64,000 nt of DNA. Source: JALZKA01 sp963725035. GTDB lineage: Bacteria; Actinomycetota; Thermoleophilia; Solirubrobacterales; 70-9. The translations under genes and the position numbers were made by a program. The notes under the pieces are model-generated. The model was not told the origin of the DNA. It made no database searches and saw only the letters and a list, made by a program, of their open reading frames with translations. This document shows positions 1 through 8,722 of this stretch, piece after piece; position 1 is the first letter of the stretch, and every line of letters begins with the position of its first letter. The stretch spans positions 310,001 to 374,000 of the forward strand of contig CAVRWX010000001.1 in the NCBI GenBank assembly GCA_963725035.1, written 5' to 3'.

Positions 1-1
1 T

Positions 2-883
2 TCGCGCACGCAGAACGTCCGCCTGGGCACCGGCATCATGCAGATGTCCGCTCGCCAGCCGGCCGCGACCGCAATGGCCGCGATGACGCTCGACCACCTC
101 TCGGGCGGGCGGATGATCGTGGGCATCGGCGCATCAGGACCGCAAGTCGTTGAGGGCTGGTACGGCATGCCGTTCGCCAAACCGCTGGCCCGCACCCGCG
201 AGTACATCGGGATCCTCCGCGACATCTGGCGCCGCGAGGGTCCGGTCACCGCCGACGGCCCTGCCTACCCCCTCCCCATGCCCGGCGGCACCGGGCTCGG
301 CAAGCCGCTCAAGTCGTCGATTCACCCGCTCCGCGAGGACATCCCGATCTTCCTCGCCGCCGAGGGCCCGAAGAACGTCGCGATGGGCGCAGAGCTCTGC
401 GATGGCTGGATGGCGATGCTCCTCTCGCCCGAGCCCGAGCATCTCCAGCTCTACAACGACGCCCTGGCCGAGGGCTTCGCCCGCGAGAACGCGCGACGGA
501 GCGCGGACGACTTCGAGGTCGCGGCGATGGTGCCGATGATCGTCTCCGACGACGTCGAGGGCGCTGCCGACGCCCTCCGCCACTACTACGCCCTCTACTT
601 CGGCGGCATGGGCGCGAAGAAGACGAACTTCCACGCGAACGTCCCGATCCGGATGGGCTACGGCGAGATGGTCGAGGAGGTCCAGAACCTCTACCTGGAC
701 GGCAAGAAGGACGAGGCCGCAGCTGCGATCCCGTTCGAGCTGATCGACCAGATGTCGCTCATCGGCCCGGAGGACAAGATCCGCCACGACCTCGACGCCT
801 GGCGCGAGTCGTTCGTGACCACGATCCTCATCGGCGGCGACATCGGCCTTTTGCGCACCGCGGCCGATCTGGTCCTGGGCTGA
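2..883 (+). CDS. LLM-class (luciferase-like, F420-type) oxidoreductase, 5'-truncated
   Basis: The reading frame is open from the window edge, so the true start lies upstream. The visible 293 residues contain the typical luciferase-like monooxygenase segment VRLGTGI followed by a stretch ending LDHLSGGRMIVGIGASGPQV, the conserved beta-strand and turn around the flavin/F420 site. The C-terminal half keeps the family pattern IPIFLAAEGPKNV and ends with a GGDIGLLR-type helix. Family members are TIM-barrel enzymes that use F420 or FMN to oxidise small organic substrates; the substrate cannot be told from sequence. It stands on the opposite strand to the next gene and shares no operon with it. Family assignment is secure, cofactor choice is inferred from the actinobacterial context. 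Confidence 0.85.
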   Translation, partial: SRTQNVRLGTGIMQMSARQPAATAMAAMTLDHLSGGRMIVGIGASGPQVVEGWYGMPFAKPLARTREYIGILRDIWRREGPVTADGPAYPLPMPGGTGLGKPLKSSIHPLREDIPIFLAAEGPKNVAMGAELCDGWMAMLLSPEPEHLQLYNDALAEGFARENARRSADDFEVAAMVPMIVSDDVEGAADALRHYYALYFGGMGAKKTNFHANVPIRMGYGEMVEEVQNLYLDGKKDEAAAAIPFELIDQMSLIGPEDKIRHDLDAWRESFVTTILIGGDIGLLRTAADLVLG

Positions 884-908
884 CGAGTTACAGAGCGGGG
901 TCGAGCGC

Positions 909-1316
909 CTACTCCCGCAGCCCGGCGGCTTCGAGGGCCTTCGCCTTGTCGATGAAGGTCCAGGTCTCGTCCGCCCTTCCCTCAACCAGGCGCCAGAGCA
1001 TGTAGATGGTTTCGTTGATCCGGTGTTCGCTTCCCCGGAGACGAGCGGTCTGGTGCAATGTGACCAAGACGTCGGTGCTGCCAATCGCTTCGTAACTCTG
1101 TGGCACCAGGCTGTGGTCGCTGAAGGTCTCGTCGATGTCGGCCCAGAGTGCAGTCATCTCATCGAGGCGGTAAGCCATCCGACCCGGCCAACCGTCCCGG
1201 GGATGGAAGGTGTAGCCGGGGGTTACCCGCTCCTCGATGCCGGCGACGTCAACGGTTCGCTGCGCATGGCCGTTCTCGTAAGACCATCGCACGACTTCCA
1301 CGTTCTTCTTCGACAT
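909..1316 (-). CDS. SnoaL-like / NTF2-fold small protein
   Basis: A 135-residue soluble protein beginning MSKKNVEVVRWSYE, the usual first helix of SnoaL-like NTF2-fold proteins. It continues with a DEMTALWADIDETFSDHSLVP region and the strand pairs VLVTLHQTARLRGSEHRI and ETIYMLWRLVEGRADETW, which form the cone-shaped pocket. Such proteins are cyclases, isomerases, dehydratases or ligand-binding proteins; no catalytic dyad can be named with certainty here. It reads on the minus strand downstream of the MerR gene with a 31-base gap and could share its transcript. The ATG at 1314-1316 is the only start giving a complete fold. Confidence 0.7.
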   Translation of the reverse strand: MSKKNVEVVRWSYENGHAQRTVDVAGIEERVTPGYTFHPRDGWPGRMAYRLDEMTALWADIDETFSDHSLVPQSYEAIGSTDVLVTLHQTARLRGSEHRINETIYMLWRLVEGRADETWTFIDKAKALEAAGLRE

Positions 1317-1347
1317 CGCCCCCGAAGTATCCCGCTCCGGCCGTGGG

Positions 1348-1968
1348 TTACCCGTCGCGCTTGCGCTCGAGCTGGTCTGTGAGCGCCTTCGCGTGGAGCG
1401 CGCCGATCAGGTCGGGGAACGGGCTCATGCCCCCCTCGAGGAGCTCCGAGGCCTTCTCGGGGTCGAGTGCCGAGAATCGCTCGACCATCAGCTTCAGCTC
1501 GTCCTCCACGACGGGGGCGAGGCCGTTCATCAGGCGCGCAACGTCGCGGGCGCCAAAGCCCGTCGTCTCGTTCCAGCCCTCGGCCCGGAAGCCGGCGACG
1601 GCTTCAATGATGCGCACGTCGGCCTGTGAGTAGCCGCTGGGGTCCGGGCTCAGGACGCCGACCTCGGCGAGACGGTCGAGAGCGCGCGCGGGCAAGTCGA
1701 AGCGCTCAAGGAGCTCAGCCTTGGGCGTCCGCTCGGCCAGGAGCGTGTCCTTGATCACCCGCAGCGGCATGAACCGCTCCTCCTGGAGGCGCTTGATCGT
1801 CCGGATCCGCTCGACGAACTCGGGCGGGTAGTACGCCATGTTTCTCGACGTCTTGACCGGCTCGGGCAAGAGCCCCTCGCGCAGGTAGTGGCGCACGGTC
1901 GCGACCGGCACCTCGGCGCGCTCGGCAAGCTCCGAGATCTTCAGGAGCTCTTTCGCGGGCGCCGCCAT
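1348..1968 (-). CDS. MerR-family transcriptional regulator
   Basis: A 206-residue regulator. Residues about 9-40 (LKISELAERAEVPVATVRHY) are the winged helix-turn-helix of MerR proteins, followed by the AYYPPEFVERIRTIKRL wing and helix. The rest is an alpha-helical extension longer than the classical dimerisation helix, probably an effector domain. There is no cysteine pattern for metal sensing, so a metal role is unlikely. It lies just before the CoA-transferase/BKACE/carboxylase/hydratase operon on the same strand, separated by 47 bases from the last gene of that operon, so it may regulate fatty-acid or amino-acid catabolism genes nearby. That link is inference from position. Confidence 0.8.
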   Translation of the reverse strand: MAAPAKELLKISELAERAEVPVATVRHYLREGLLPEPVKTSRNMAYYPPEFVERIRTIKRLQEERFMPLRVIKDTLLAERTPKAELLERFDLPARALDRLAEVGVLSPDPSGYSQADVRIIEAVAGFRAEGWNETTGFGARDVARLMNGLAPVVEDELKLMVERFSALDPEKASELLEGGMSPFPDLIGALHAKALTDQLERKRDG

Positions 1969-2015
1969 CTAGACACCCACCGGCACATGCTTGTTTCGCG
2001 CCTTGCGTCGCTCAT

Positions 2016-3254
2016 TCATGACATGAAAGATCCGGTGGCTTCGGCGCTGAGGCCCGCGGCTGCGCCCGACTCGATCAGCTCGTCGATCTCGCCGACCTCG
2101 AACCCGGCGGCTTCGAGAACCTCGCGCGTGTTCTCGCCCAGTGCGGGCGCAGGACGAGTGGCATCGCCAGGGGTACGCGAGAACTTGACCGGCATGCCGA
2201 GCAGGCGCACGGGGCCCAGCTCGGGCTGTTCGAGCTCCACGACCATCTCGCGCTCCCGCGTGAGGTCCGAGGAGAGCGCTTCGTCAAGGTCGAGCACTGG
2301 TTCGACGCAGCAGTCGTGCTGGTCGTTGAACGCGGCCCACTCGGCCTTGGTCTTCGTCATGAAGACCTCGGCGACCGCCCCGTGGCCCTCGGACCCAGGC
2401 TTCGCGAACTGGTGCTGGAGCAGGTCCTCGCGCCCGGTCCCGGCGCAGAACGCCTGCCAGAACTTCGGCTCCAGGGCGCCACAGGAGATCCACCCGTCCG
2501 CGCACTCGTAGGGCAGGTAACACGCGACCCCGCCGTTCAGCATCTCTTGGCCGCGGCCCGGGACCTTGCCGTCGGCGAAGTACGCGCCGGCGACCATCGC
2601 GAGCCAGCTTTGCGCGCCATCGGTCATCGAGACGTCGACGAGCTGGCCCTCGCCCGAGCGCTCGCGCTCCCAGAGAGCAGCGAGGATGCCGAACGTCGCC
2701 ATCAAGCCGCCCCCGCCGATGTCGGCGATCTGGCCTGCGGCCGAAACCGGCGGGCCGTCGGTGGCGCCGGTCAGGCCGAGGAGCCCGCCGAGAGCCAGAT
2801 AGTTCGTGTCGTGCCCGGCGCGCGTCACGTTGGGCCCGGTCAGGCCGTAGCCGGTGATCGCGCAGTAGATGATCTTCGGGTTCTCGGCCTTGAGCGTCTC
2901 GTAGCCGACGCCGAGGCGGTCGAGGACGCCCGGCCGGAAGCTCTCGAGGAGGACGTCCGCGTCCCTGACGAGGCGAAGGAGCGCATCGCGCCCTTCGTCC
3001 GTCTTCAGGTCCAGGCGGATCGAGCGCTTGCCGCGGTTGAGCGCGAGGTAGAGGCCCGAGCGGGTGCCCAGGCCCTGTTGCTCGTCGCTGCCGTAGAACG
3101 GAGGCGCCCAGCGGACATAGTCGCCCATCCCCGTGTCCTCGACCTTGATCACGTCCGCGCCGGCGTCGGCGAGGAGGAGCGAGCAGTATCCGCCAGGAAG
3201 CAGGCGGCTGAGGTCGAGAACGGTGACGCCCTCCAGAGTTCCTGGTTTGAGCAT
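2016..3254 (-). CDS. CaiB/BaiF-type CoA-transferase (family III)
   Basis: A 412-residue formyl-CoA-transferase-family protein. The start MLKPGTLEGVTVLDLSRLLP is typical: the VLDLSR strand opens the family, followed by GADVIKVEDTGMGDYVRW and NRGKRSIRLDLKTDEG, both family III hallmarks, and a DVLLESFRPGVLDRLGVGYE segment. In class III CoA-transferases a conserved Asp forms the acyl-anhydride with substrate; the exact residue was not aligned here. The ATG at 3252-3254 overlaps the TGA of the upstream BKACE gene by one base, so the pair is translationally coupled. It probably activates a carboxylic acid by moving CoA between thioesters in the same catabolic route. A longer open frame upstream to 4097 only shadows the BKACE gene. 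Confidence 0.88.
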   Translation of the reverse strand: MLKPGTLEGVTVLDLSRLLPGGYCSLLLADAGADVIKVEDTGMGDYVRWAPPFYGSDEQQGLGTRSGLYLALNRGKRSIRLDLKTDEGRDALLRLVRDADVLLESFRPGVLDRLGVGYETLKAENPKIIYCAITGYGLTGPNVTRAGHDTNYLALGGLLGLTGATDGPPVSAAGQIADIGGGGLMATFGILAALWERERSGEGQLVDVSMTDGAQSWLAMVAGAYFADGKVPGRGQEMLNGGVACYLPYECADGWISCGALEPKFWQAFCAGTGREDLLQHQFAKPGSEGHGAVAEVFMTKTKAEWAAFNDQHDCCVEPVLDLDEALSSDLTREREMVVELEQPELGPVRLLGMPVKFSRTPGDATRPAPALGENTREVLEAAGFEVGEIDELIESGAAAGLSAEATGSFMS

Positions 3255-4162
3255 CAGGCAGCGGCTCCTGCTGCGGTAAGCGCCTGCGATTTCTCGCTGA
3301 GGCCCAGCATTTCGCGCGCCTCGGCGACGGTCGCCGCGCGGCGGCCGATGTCCTCGGCCATCTGGCGAGCCTTGCCGATCAGGTCGCCGTTCGAGCGGGC
3401 CATCTCGCCGTCGGGCATGTACAGGTTGTCCTCGAGCCCGGCGCGGACGTTGCCGCCCAGCGTGAGCGACGTGGCGAGGAGGCGCCACTGGTCGCGCGAG
3501 ATCCCGATGACCTGCCAGTTGGCGCCGCGATCGGGGCCGCCCGGGATCTGCTCGGACATGAAGCCGATGTTCTTCGAGGTCGGGCGGATGCCGCCGGTCA
3601 CGCCCATGACGAGCGAGATCTGGTGCGGCTCCGTGACCAGGCCCATGTCGATCAGCGGATCCAGATTCGCGACGTGCCCAGCGTCGAAGCACTCGTGCTC
3701 GGGCTTGATCTGAAGCTCGCGCATCTCGGTGAGGAACTCGATGATCGTGTCGAACGAGTTCTCGAACACCGCTTTGAAGACGAAGTCCTTGCGCCGGCGC
3801 GAGTACTTCGCGTAGTTCATCGAGCTCATGTTGAGCGCGGCGACGTCCGGCGTCAGCTCGCGGAGGTAGGCGAGGCGCTTCTCCATCGGCACGCCGATCG
3901 CGCCCGTGGAGTAGTTCACGATCACGTCGCCGACCTCGTCCAGGATGGCCTGGGTGATCGCGCGGAAGTCGTCGATCTCGTATGAAGGGATGCCGTCGGG
4001 TGTGCGGGCGTGGATATGAATCTGCGAGGCGCCCTCGTCCACGGCGCGCCGCGCCTCGGCCGCGTACTCCTCGGGCGTGTAGGGGATCGCGGGGCACTGT
4101 TCGCGGTTCGCAATCGCGCCGCTGATGGAACAGCTGATGATCACCGGTCTCGACTGCGTCAA
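3254..4162 (-). CDS. BKACE-family beta-keto acid cleavage enzyme (DUF849)
   Basis: A 302-residue TIM-barrel protein of the beta-keto acid cleavage family, which condenses a beta-keto acid with acetyl-CoA and splits it into acetoacetate plus a new acyl-CoA. Zinc-binding features are visible: SQIHIHAR near residue 45 gives the two-histidine metal pair, and later strands carry NLDPLIDMGLV and VMGVTGGIRPT. The open frame begins with TTG at 4160-4162; an in-frame GTG six codons later is another possible start. It sits between the carboxylase and the CoA-transferase in one minus-strand operon, consistent with amino-acid or keto-acid breakdown. The actual substrate is unknown. Confidence 0.85.
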   Translation of the reverse strand: MTQSRPVIISCSISGAIANREQCPAIPYTPEEYAAEARRAVDEGASQIHIHARTPDGIPSYEIDDFRAITQAILDEVGDVIVNYSTGAIGVPMEKRLAYLRELTPDVAALNMSSMNYAKYSRRRKDFVFKAVFENSFDTIIEFLTEMRELQIKPEHECFDAGHVANLDPLIDMGLVTEPHQISLVMGVTGGIRPTSKNIGFMSEQIPGGPDRGANWQVIGISRDQWRLLATSLTLGGNVRAGLEDNLYMPDGEMARSNGDLIGKARQMAEDIGRRAATVAEAREMLGLSEKSQALTAAGAAA

Positions 4163-4192
4163 GCGACGAGCGTCAGCTCAACGGGTTCCTCC

Positions 4193-5818
4193 TCATACCG
4201 GCATCACCCCATGCTTTCGCCACGGCCTCTCGACCTTCTTGTCCTTTGCCATCCGCAGCGCCGAGATGATCCGCGGGCGCGTCTCGCGCGGGTCGATGAC
4301 GTCGTCGATCATCGCGTTGCCGGCGGCGATGTAGACATCGATCTGCTCGCGGACCGCCTCCAGCATCGCCTCGCGCGTCGCGTCCGGATCGTCCGATGCC
4401 TCGATCGCCGAGCGGCCGATGATGTTGATGGCGCCCTCGGCTCCCATCACCGAGATCTCGGCGGACGGCCATGCGTAGATCTGGTCGGGCTCGTACGCCT
4501 TGCCATTCATGACGTAGTAGCCCGCGCCGTAGGCCTTGCGGATTACCACCGTCACCTTCGGCACGGTTGCTCGCGAGATCGCGTAGAGCATCTTCGCCCC
4601 GTGGCGGATGATCCCGGCGTGCTCGACCTTCGAGCCGACCATGAACCCGGGCACGTCCTGGAGGAAGACGAGCGGGATCGAGAAGGCGTCGCACAGGTTC
4701 ACGAAGCGCGCCGCCTTGTCGGCCGAGTCGTTTTCGAGAATGCCGGCGAGCTGCTTCGGCTGGCTGGCGACGATGCCGACGGGCTGGCCGCCGAACCGCG
4801 CGAGACAGGTGATCACCGTCTTCGCGAACTTCGGCTTGATGTCGAACCACTCGCCGTCGTCAACGATCTCGCGGATCACGTCGTACATGTCGTACGGATG
4901 ACGCGGTGACTCGGGGACGATGTCCAGGAGCTTCTCCGACATGCGGTCGTCCGGGTCCTGGGTCTCACGGACGGGCGGCTTCTGCTCGCAGTTGGACGGA
5001 AAGAACGAGAGGTAGGTCTTGACCGCCTCGATGCACTCCGCGTCGTCCTTCACCTCCAGGTCGCCGACGCCCGACTTGCGGCAGTGGACCTTCGCCCCGC
5101 CCAGATCCTCCATCGAGATGTCCTCGCCCGTCACCGTCTTCGTCAAGTGCGGTCCGGCGAGGGCCATTGCCCCTTGGCCGACGACCATCGGCACGAAGTC
5201 CGAGAGGCCGGGAATGTAGGCGGTGCCGGCCGCGCACGGACCGAGCATCGCCGCGACCATCGGGACGACGCCCGACATCTCGACCTCCTCGCGGAAGAGG
5301 TGGCCGGAGCCCGCGAACAGCGAGCCCGCCGCCTCCTGGATGCGCGCGCCGGCGGAGTCGAGGAGCCAGATCAGCGGCATGCGCTGCTTGAGCGCGATCT
5401 CGCGGAGGCGCGTCACCTTGAGCTCGCCGGTCATGCCCATCGAACCGGCCATGACGGTGAAGTCGTACGCGGCAATCGCGACCGTGCGGCCGTCGACCTC
5501 GCCCCAGCCGGTGATGACGCCGTCGGCCGCTGCCTCCTTGCCCGCCATGCTCTTCTGCGAGAAGTGCGGGCGGCCGTGGATGCCCATCTCGACGAATGTG
5601 CCCTCGTCGACCAGGAGGTCGAGGCGCTCGCGCGCGGTCAGCTTGCCGCTCGCGTGCTGCATTTCGATCTTCTCGGGGCCACCGCCAAGCTTTGCCTTCT
5701 CGCGGCGGTCGTGGAGGTCCCGGACCAGCGACTGCATTCCGGTCTCCTGCCCCGCGTCTGTATCGGCAGGCGCCTCGGCGGCCTCGCCGGCGTGCTCGGT
5801 CGATTCCTCGGTGGCCAC
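4193..5818 (-). CDS. Acyl-CoA carboxylase carboxyltransferase beta chain
   Basis: A 541-residue PccB/AccD-type carboxyltransferase that transfers carboxyl from biotin to an acyl-CoA such as propionyl- or methylcrotonyl-CoA. Visible hallmarks are ASGKLTARERLDLLVDEGTF near the N-terminus, the acyl-CoA pocket RIQEAAGSLFAGSG, and the second crotonase-like half with IPLVFLQDVPGFMVG and KAYGAGYYVMNGKAYEPD. The GTG at 5816-5818 is chosen because GGAAGGGAAGG lies just upstream inside the hydratase gene and the two genes are two bases apart. A 23-residue acidic leader precedes the conserved domain. No biotin carboxylase gene is in the window, but a free biotinyl-domain gene is present at 21076. Confidence 0.93.
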   Translation of the reverse strand: MATEESTEHAGEAAEAPADTDAGQETGMQSLVRDLHDRREKAKLGGGPEKIEMQHASGKLTARERLDLLVDEGTFVEMGIHGRPHFSQKSMAGKEAAADGVITGWGEVDGRTVAIAAYDFTVMAGSMGMTGELKVTRLREIALKQRMPLIWLLDSAGARIQEAAGSLFAGSGHLFREEVEMSGVVPMVAAMLGPCAAGTAYIPGLSDFVPMVVGQGAMALAGPHLTKTVTGEDISMEDLGGAKVHCRKSGVGDLEVKDDAECIEAVKTYLSFFPSNCEQKPPVRETQDPDDRMSEKLLDIVPESPRHPYDMYDVIREIVDDGEWFDIKPKFAKTVITCLARFGGQPVGIVASQPKQLAGILENDSADKAARFVNLCDAFSIPLVFLQDVPGFMVGSKVEHAGIIRHGAKMLYAISRATVPKVTVVIRKAYGAGYYVMNGKAYEPDQIYAWPSAEISVMGAEGAINIIGRSAIEASDDPDATREAMLEAVREQIDVYIAAGNAMIDDVIDPRETRPRIISALRMAKDKKVERPWRKHGVMPV

Positions 5819-5820
5819 GT

Positions 5821-6607
5821 CTACCTTCCCTTCCACTGCGGGTCTCGTTTTTCGAAGAAGGCCATGACGCCCTCTATCGCGTCCTCGGTCCCGAGCTCGA
5901 TCGTGAGCTGCGACGAGAGGTAGTCGAGGGCGTCGTAAAGCGGCATGTCCATCTGGCGCCACATCGCGTCCTTGCCGAGCTTCATCACGACGGGCGACTT
6001 CGAAGCCAGCTTCTGGGCCCATTCGGCCACCGCGTCGTCGAACTCCTCGGCCGGAACGACCTTGTTCACGATCCCGGCCTCACGCGCCTCCTCTGCCGTC
6101 AGCCGGTCGCCGAGAAGGAGCATCTCCGTCGTCTTCTTCCGTGGGACGTTGCGATAGATCAGGGCCATGATCATGAACGGGAAGAGCCCGACGTTGATCT
6201 CGGGCGTCCCGAACCCCGCGGTGTCCTTGGCGATGATCAGGTCGCACGCGAGCGCGATGCCGAGCGACCCGGCGAGGACGTGCCCGTTCGCCGCGACGAT
6301 CGTGGGCTTGCCGAGCTCGCCGATCGCCTTGAAGACCTCGATGAACGGCTGCGTCCCCTTGTAGCGATCGATCAGCGGCGCGTCGGCGCCGAACGCAGCG
6401 AGGTTGCCGCCGGAGGAGAAGACCTTTTCGTGGGTCGACGTGAGGACGACGCAGCGGGCGTTCGTCGTCGTCCTTCACCTCCGCGAGGGCACCGAGCAGA
6501 TCGCTCAGGAGCTGGGGGCTCAGCGAGTTTCGCGTCTCGGGATCGTCGAGCGCGATCGTGGCGATGCCGTCGACGACGTCCAGCTGGATCTTCTCGTAGG
6601 CGGTCAT
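5821..6607 (-). CDS. Enoyl-CoA hydratase/isomerase, one frame break
   Basis: A crotonase-family protein of about 261 residues once an extra base near 6462 is ignored. Before the break the frame reads MTAYEKIQLDVVDGIATIAL; after it, VVLTSTHEKVFSSGGNLAAF and NGHVLAGSLGIALACDLIIA supply the oxyanion-hole strands and the usual hydratase helix. The C-terminus EGVMAFFEKRDPQWKGR is the normal family ending. The catalytic Glu pair was not assigned. It is the first gene of the hydratase-carboxylase-BKACE-CoA-transferase operon, so its promoter at 6615-6630 probably drives all four. The break is most simply a sequence error because both halves are fully conserved. Confidence 0.85.
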
Positions 6608-6614
6608 AGAGAGC

Positions 6615-6629
6615 AGAGTACGAAGTACG
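6615..6629 (-). promoter_or_regulatory. Probable leaderless promoter and GTAC dyad of the hydratase operon
   Basis: Reading on the minus strand, TACTCT (6615-6620) lies exactly 7 bases before the ATG at 6607, with no ribosome-binding site between. It overlaps the dyad GTACTTCGTAC (6619-6629). The same dyad (one change) and the same TACTCTGC box occur in front of the divergent acyl-CoA dehydrogenase at 7467. No convincing -35 box is seen, which could mean activator dependence. Confidence 0.5.
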
Positions 6630-6639
6630 ACTGCTCACT

Positions 6640-7293
6640 TTATACGGTGGCGGACCTCCCGTTTGCCGAGAGGCCAATCTGTTCGGCACCGGGGACCCCG
6701 AGCCGCTCCAGGTGGCTCATGATCCCAGTCAGGAGAAACTCCGTCTCGCGCCGTGCCTGAGCTAGTTCGCGGGTCTTGGTGTCCATCGACTCGTGCTCGA
6801 CGTCCGTGCTCCCGCATCTCCCGCAACCCGTCTCGGCGAAAACCGAGGCCCAAACTCGGCCGCAATCCGCGCACGCGATCCGAAAGACATCAGAAGAATC
6901 CTCATCGCTCTCAAGCCTCTCCTCTCCGATATCGGTGAGGACGCCCTCGACAAGGTGGCGCCCGTCCTCGACCTCGACCAGCAGCGCTCGGTCGCGGACC
7001 CAGACCGCGGCCCCGTCGCGCCTTATCAGCCGGTACTCATGCGTCCACTGAGTACCGCGGGGAAGCATGTGATTGCGCTCCTCTTCCTCCAGGACACGCT
7101 CCCTGTCGTCGGGGTGAATCGATGCCAGCCACAGATCGGGCTGTGATGTCCATTCCTTGGCCGTGTACCCCGTCAGGGTCTCGATCTGAGGAGAGACGAA
7201 CTCCCAGCGCCCGTGGGGCTCGAATTCCGCAAGGTAGATGCACAGCGGAAGGGATTCCACCATCTTGCGGTAGATGTCGTGCATGTGCCTCAT
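6640..7293 (-). CDS. PAS-domain protein with C-terminal zinc ribbon
   Basis: A soluble sensor-like protein of about 217 residues. Residues 5-115 form a PAS plus PAC fold: WEFVSPQIETLTGYTAKEW, then SIHPDDRERVL, EYRLIRRDGAAVWVRDRA and HLVEGVLTDIGEE. The following part holds CADCGRVW and GCGRCGS, two Cys pairs that should form a zinc ribbon. There is no kinase, GGDEF or DNA-binding output domain, so signalling would need a partner. The open frame extends upstream to an ATG at 7413 whose extra 40 residues are Ser/Arg-rich and not conserved-looking, so the internal ATG at 7293 is preferred but uncertain. It lies between the hydratase operon and the divergent acyl-CoA dehydrogenase. Confidence 0.65.
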   Translation of the reverse strand: MRHMHDIYRKMVESLPLCIYLAEFEPHGRWEFVSPQIETLTGYTAKEWTSQPDLWLASIHPDDRERVLEEEERNHMLPRGTQWTHEYRLIRRDGAAVWVRDRALLVEVEDGRHLVEGVLTDIGEERLESDEDSSDVFRIACADCGRVWASVFAETGCGRCGSTDVEHESMDTKTRELAQARRETEFLLTGIMSHLERLGVPGAEQIGLSANGRSATV

Positions 7294-7442
7294 GTCGCGC
7301 TGTCTGCAGGCATGATCGCTTGAAGCCCTCGAAGGGATTATCGGTGCTCTCGGGATGGACTTGAGCGACGACGAGGCACTGAGCTGAAACTCAGCGGATT
7401 TCTTCCGAAGCATTGGATTGCCACGGTTGGCACGGGAGGGAA

Positions 7443-7459
7443 GTAGGAAGTACTACTCT
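7443..7459 (+). promoter_or_regulatory. Probable leaderless promoter with shared operator, acyl-CoA dehydrogenase
   Basis: GTAGGAAGTAC (7443-7453) is followed at once by TACTCT (7454-7459), 7 bases before the ATG at 7467. The arrangement copies that upstream of the hydratase operon at 6607. TTGGCA at 7427-7432 would give a long 21-base spacer, of the kind activated by MerR proteins; that is speculative. Confidence 0.5.
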
Positions 7460-7466
7460 GCACTTC

Positions 7467-8672
7467 ATGGCCACAAATGAAACTGTTCTCAAGCCCCAGC
7501 ACGGCGCCCAGCGAGGGCACCTGATCTACACGCAGGAGCACCTCGACCTGCGCGATTCCATGACGGCGTGGGTGAAGAAGGAGATGCACCCGCACCGGAA
7601 CGAGTGGGAGGACACCTACTGGCCGACGGAGGTCATGAAGCGCGCGGGCGACCTGGGCTTCCTCGGCCTCTGCTTCCCGGAGGAGTACGGCGGGCAGGGC
7701 GGCGACTACTACTACTCGCTGATCCGCGCCGAGTGCCTCTCCTACTCGGGATCCGGCGGGACCAACATGGGCTTCGCGGTCCAGACGGACATGGTCCTCC
7801 CTCCCATCCACATGCTTGGCACCTCAGAGCAGAAGCAGCGCTACCTCGTGCCGGGCATCGCCGGCGACAAGGTCGGCTGCCTCGGCATCACGGAGCCGGG
7901 CGCCGGCTCGGACGTCGCGGGCATCCGCACGACCGCGATCCGCGACGGCGACGAGTACGTCATCAACGGCTCGAAGACGTTCATCACGAACGGACCGCGC
8001 GCCGACTTCTGCGTCCTGGTCACCAAGACTGACCCCGACGCGGGCCACGCCGGGATCACGCTGATGCTGATCGACTTGAAGGACGACGAAGGCAACCACG
8101 TTCCCGGCTTCTCGATCTCGGCCGAACTCGAGAAGATGGGCATGCACGCCTCGGACACGGGCGAGCTCGCCTTCGACAACGTCCGCGTCCCTGCCGACTC
8201 GGTTCTGGGCGAGGAGGGCAAGGGCTTCTACCACATCTCCTGGGAGCTCCAGGGCGAGCGCCTGGTCGGCGCCGCGGGCGGCTATTCGGGCGCGGAGCGC
8301 ATGTTCGAGCGCACGCTCGAGTACGCGAAGGAGCGCGAGGCGTTCGGCCGCGCGATCGGACGCTTCCAGGTGATCCGCCACAAGTTCGCCGAGATGGCGA
8401 TGAAGATCGAGGCCGCCAAGCAGCTCACCCACACGGTCGCTTGGCGCTTCGCCAACGGCGAGTACCCCGTGCGGGAGATCTCGATGGCGAAGCTCTACGC
8501 CTCACGCGTCTGCCACGAGGTCGCCGACGACTGCATCCAGATCATGGGCGGCTACGGCTACATGAAGGAGTACGAGATCGAGCGTGCGTTCCGCGACCAG
8601 CGACTCAACCGCATCGGCGCGGGCACGGACGAGATCATGCTCGAGGTCATCGGCCGCTCGTACGGGCTATGA
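7467..8672 (+). CDS. Acyl-CoA dehydrogenase
   Basis: A 401-residue flavoprotein that introduces the alpha-beta double bond into an acyl-CoA and passes electrons to ETF. The signature LGITEPGAGSDVAGIRT and the FAD/substrate region NGSKTFITNGPRADF are intact, as are RVPADSVLGEEGKGF and the C-terminal QIMGGYGYMKEYEIERAFRD followed by RIGAGTDEIM. The catalytic Glu region is in the last third. The ATG at 7467 is set by the TACTCT box 7 bases upstream. It is followed by a second dehydrogenase 50 bases downstream and faces the hydratase/carboxylase operon, so the two units likely serve one beta-oxidation-like route. Substrate chain length cannot be read from sequence. Confidence 0.92.
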   Translation: MATNETVLKPQHGAQRGHLIYTQEHLDLRDSMTAWVKKEMHPHRNEWEDTYWPTEVMKRAGDLGFLGLCFPEEYGGQGGDYYYSLIRAECLSYSGSGGTNMGFAVQTDMVLPPIHMLGTSEQKQRYLVPGIAGDKVGCLGITEPGAGSDVAGIRTTAIRDGDEYVINGSKTFITNGPRADFCVLVTKTDPDAGHAGITLMLIDLKDDEGNHVPGFSISAELEKMGMHASDTGELAFDNVRVPADSVLGEEGKGFYHISWELQGERLVGAAGGYSGAERMFERTLEYAKEREAFGRAIGRFQVIRHKFAEMAMKIEAAKQLTHTVAWRFANGEYPVREISMAKLYASRVCHEVADDCIQIMGGYGYMKEYEIERAFRDQRLNRIGAGTDEIMLEVIGRSYGL

Positions 8673-8722
8673 GAAACCACCGACACCTGCTGCTTTCGGG
8701 GCTCAAGCCCCTCGAGGGATAA

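Noticed and set aside
3255..4097. Upstream extension of the CoA-transferase frame
   Set aside because: The extra part is Arg/Pro-rich and is the shadow of the BKACE gene; family sequence starts at the ATG at 3254.
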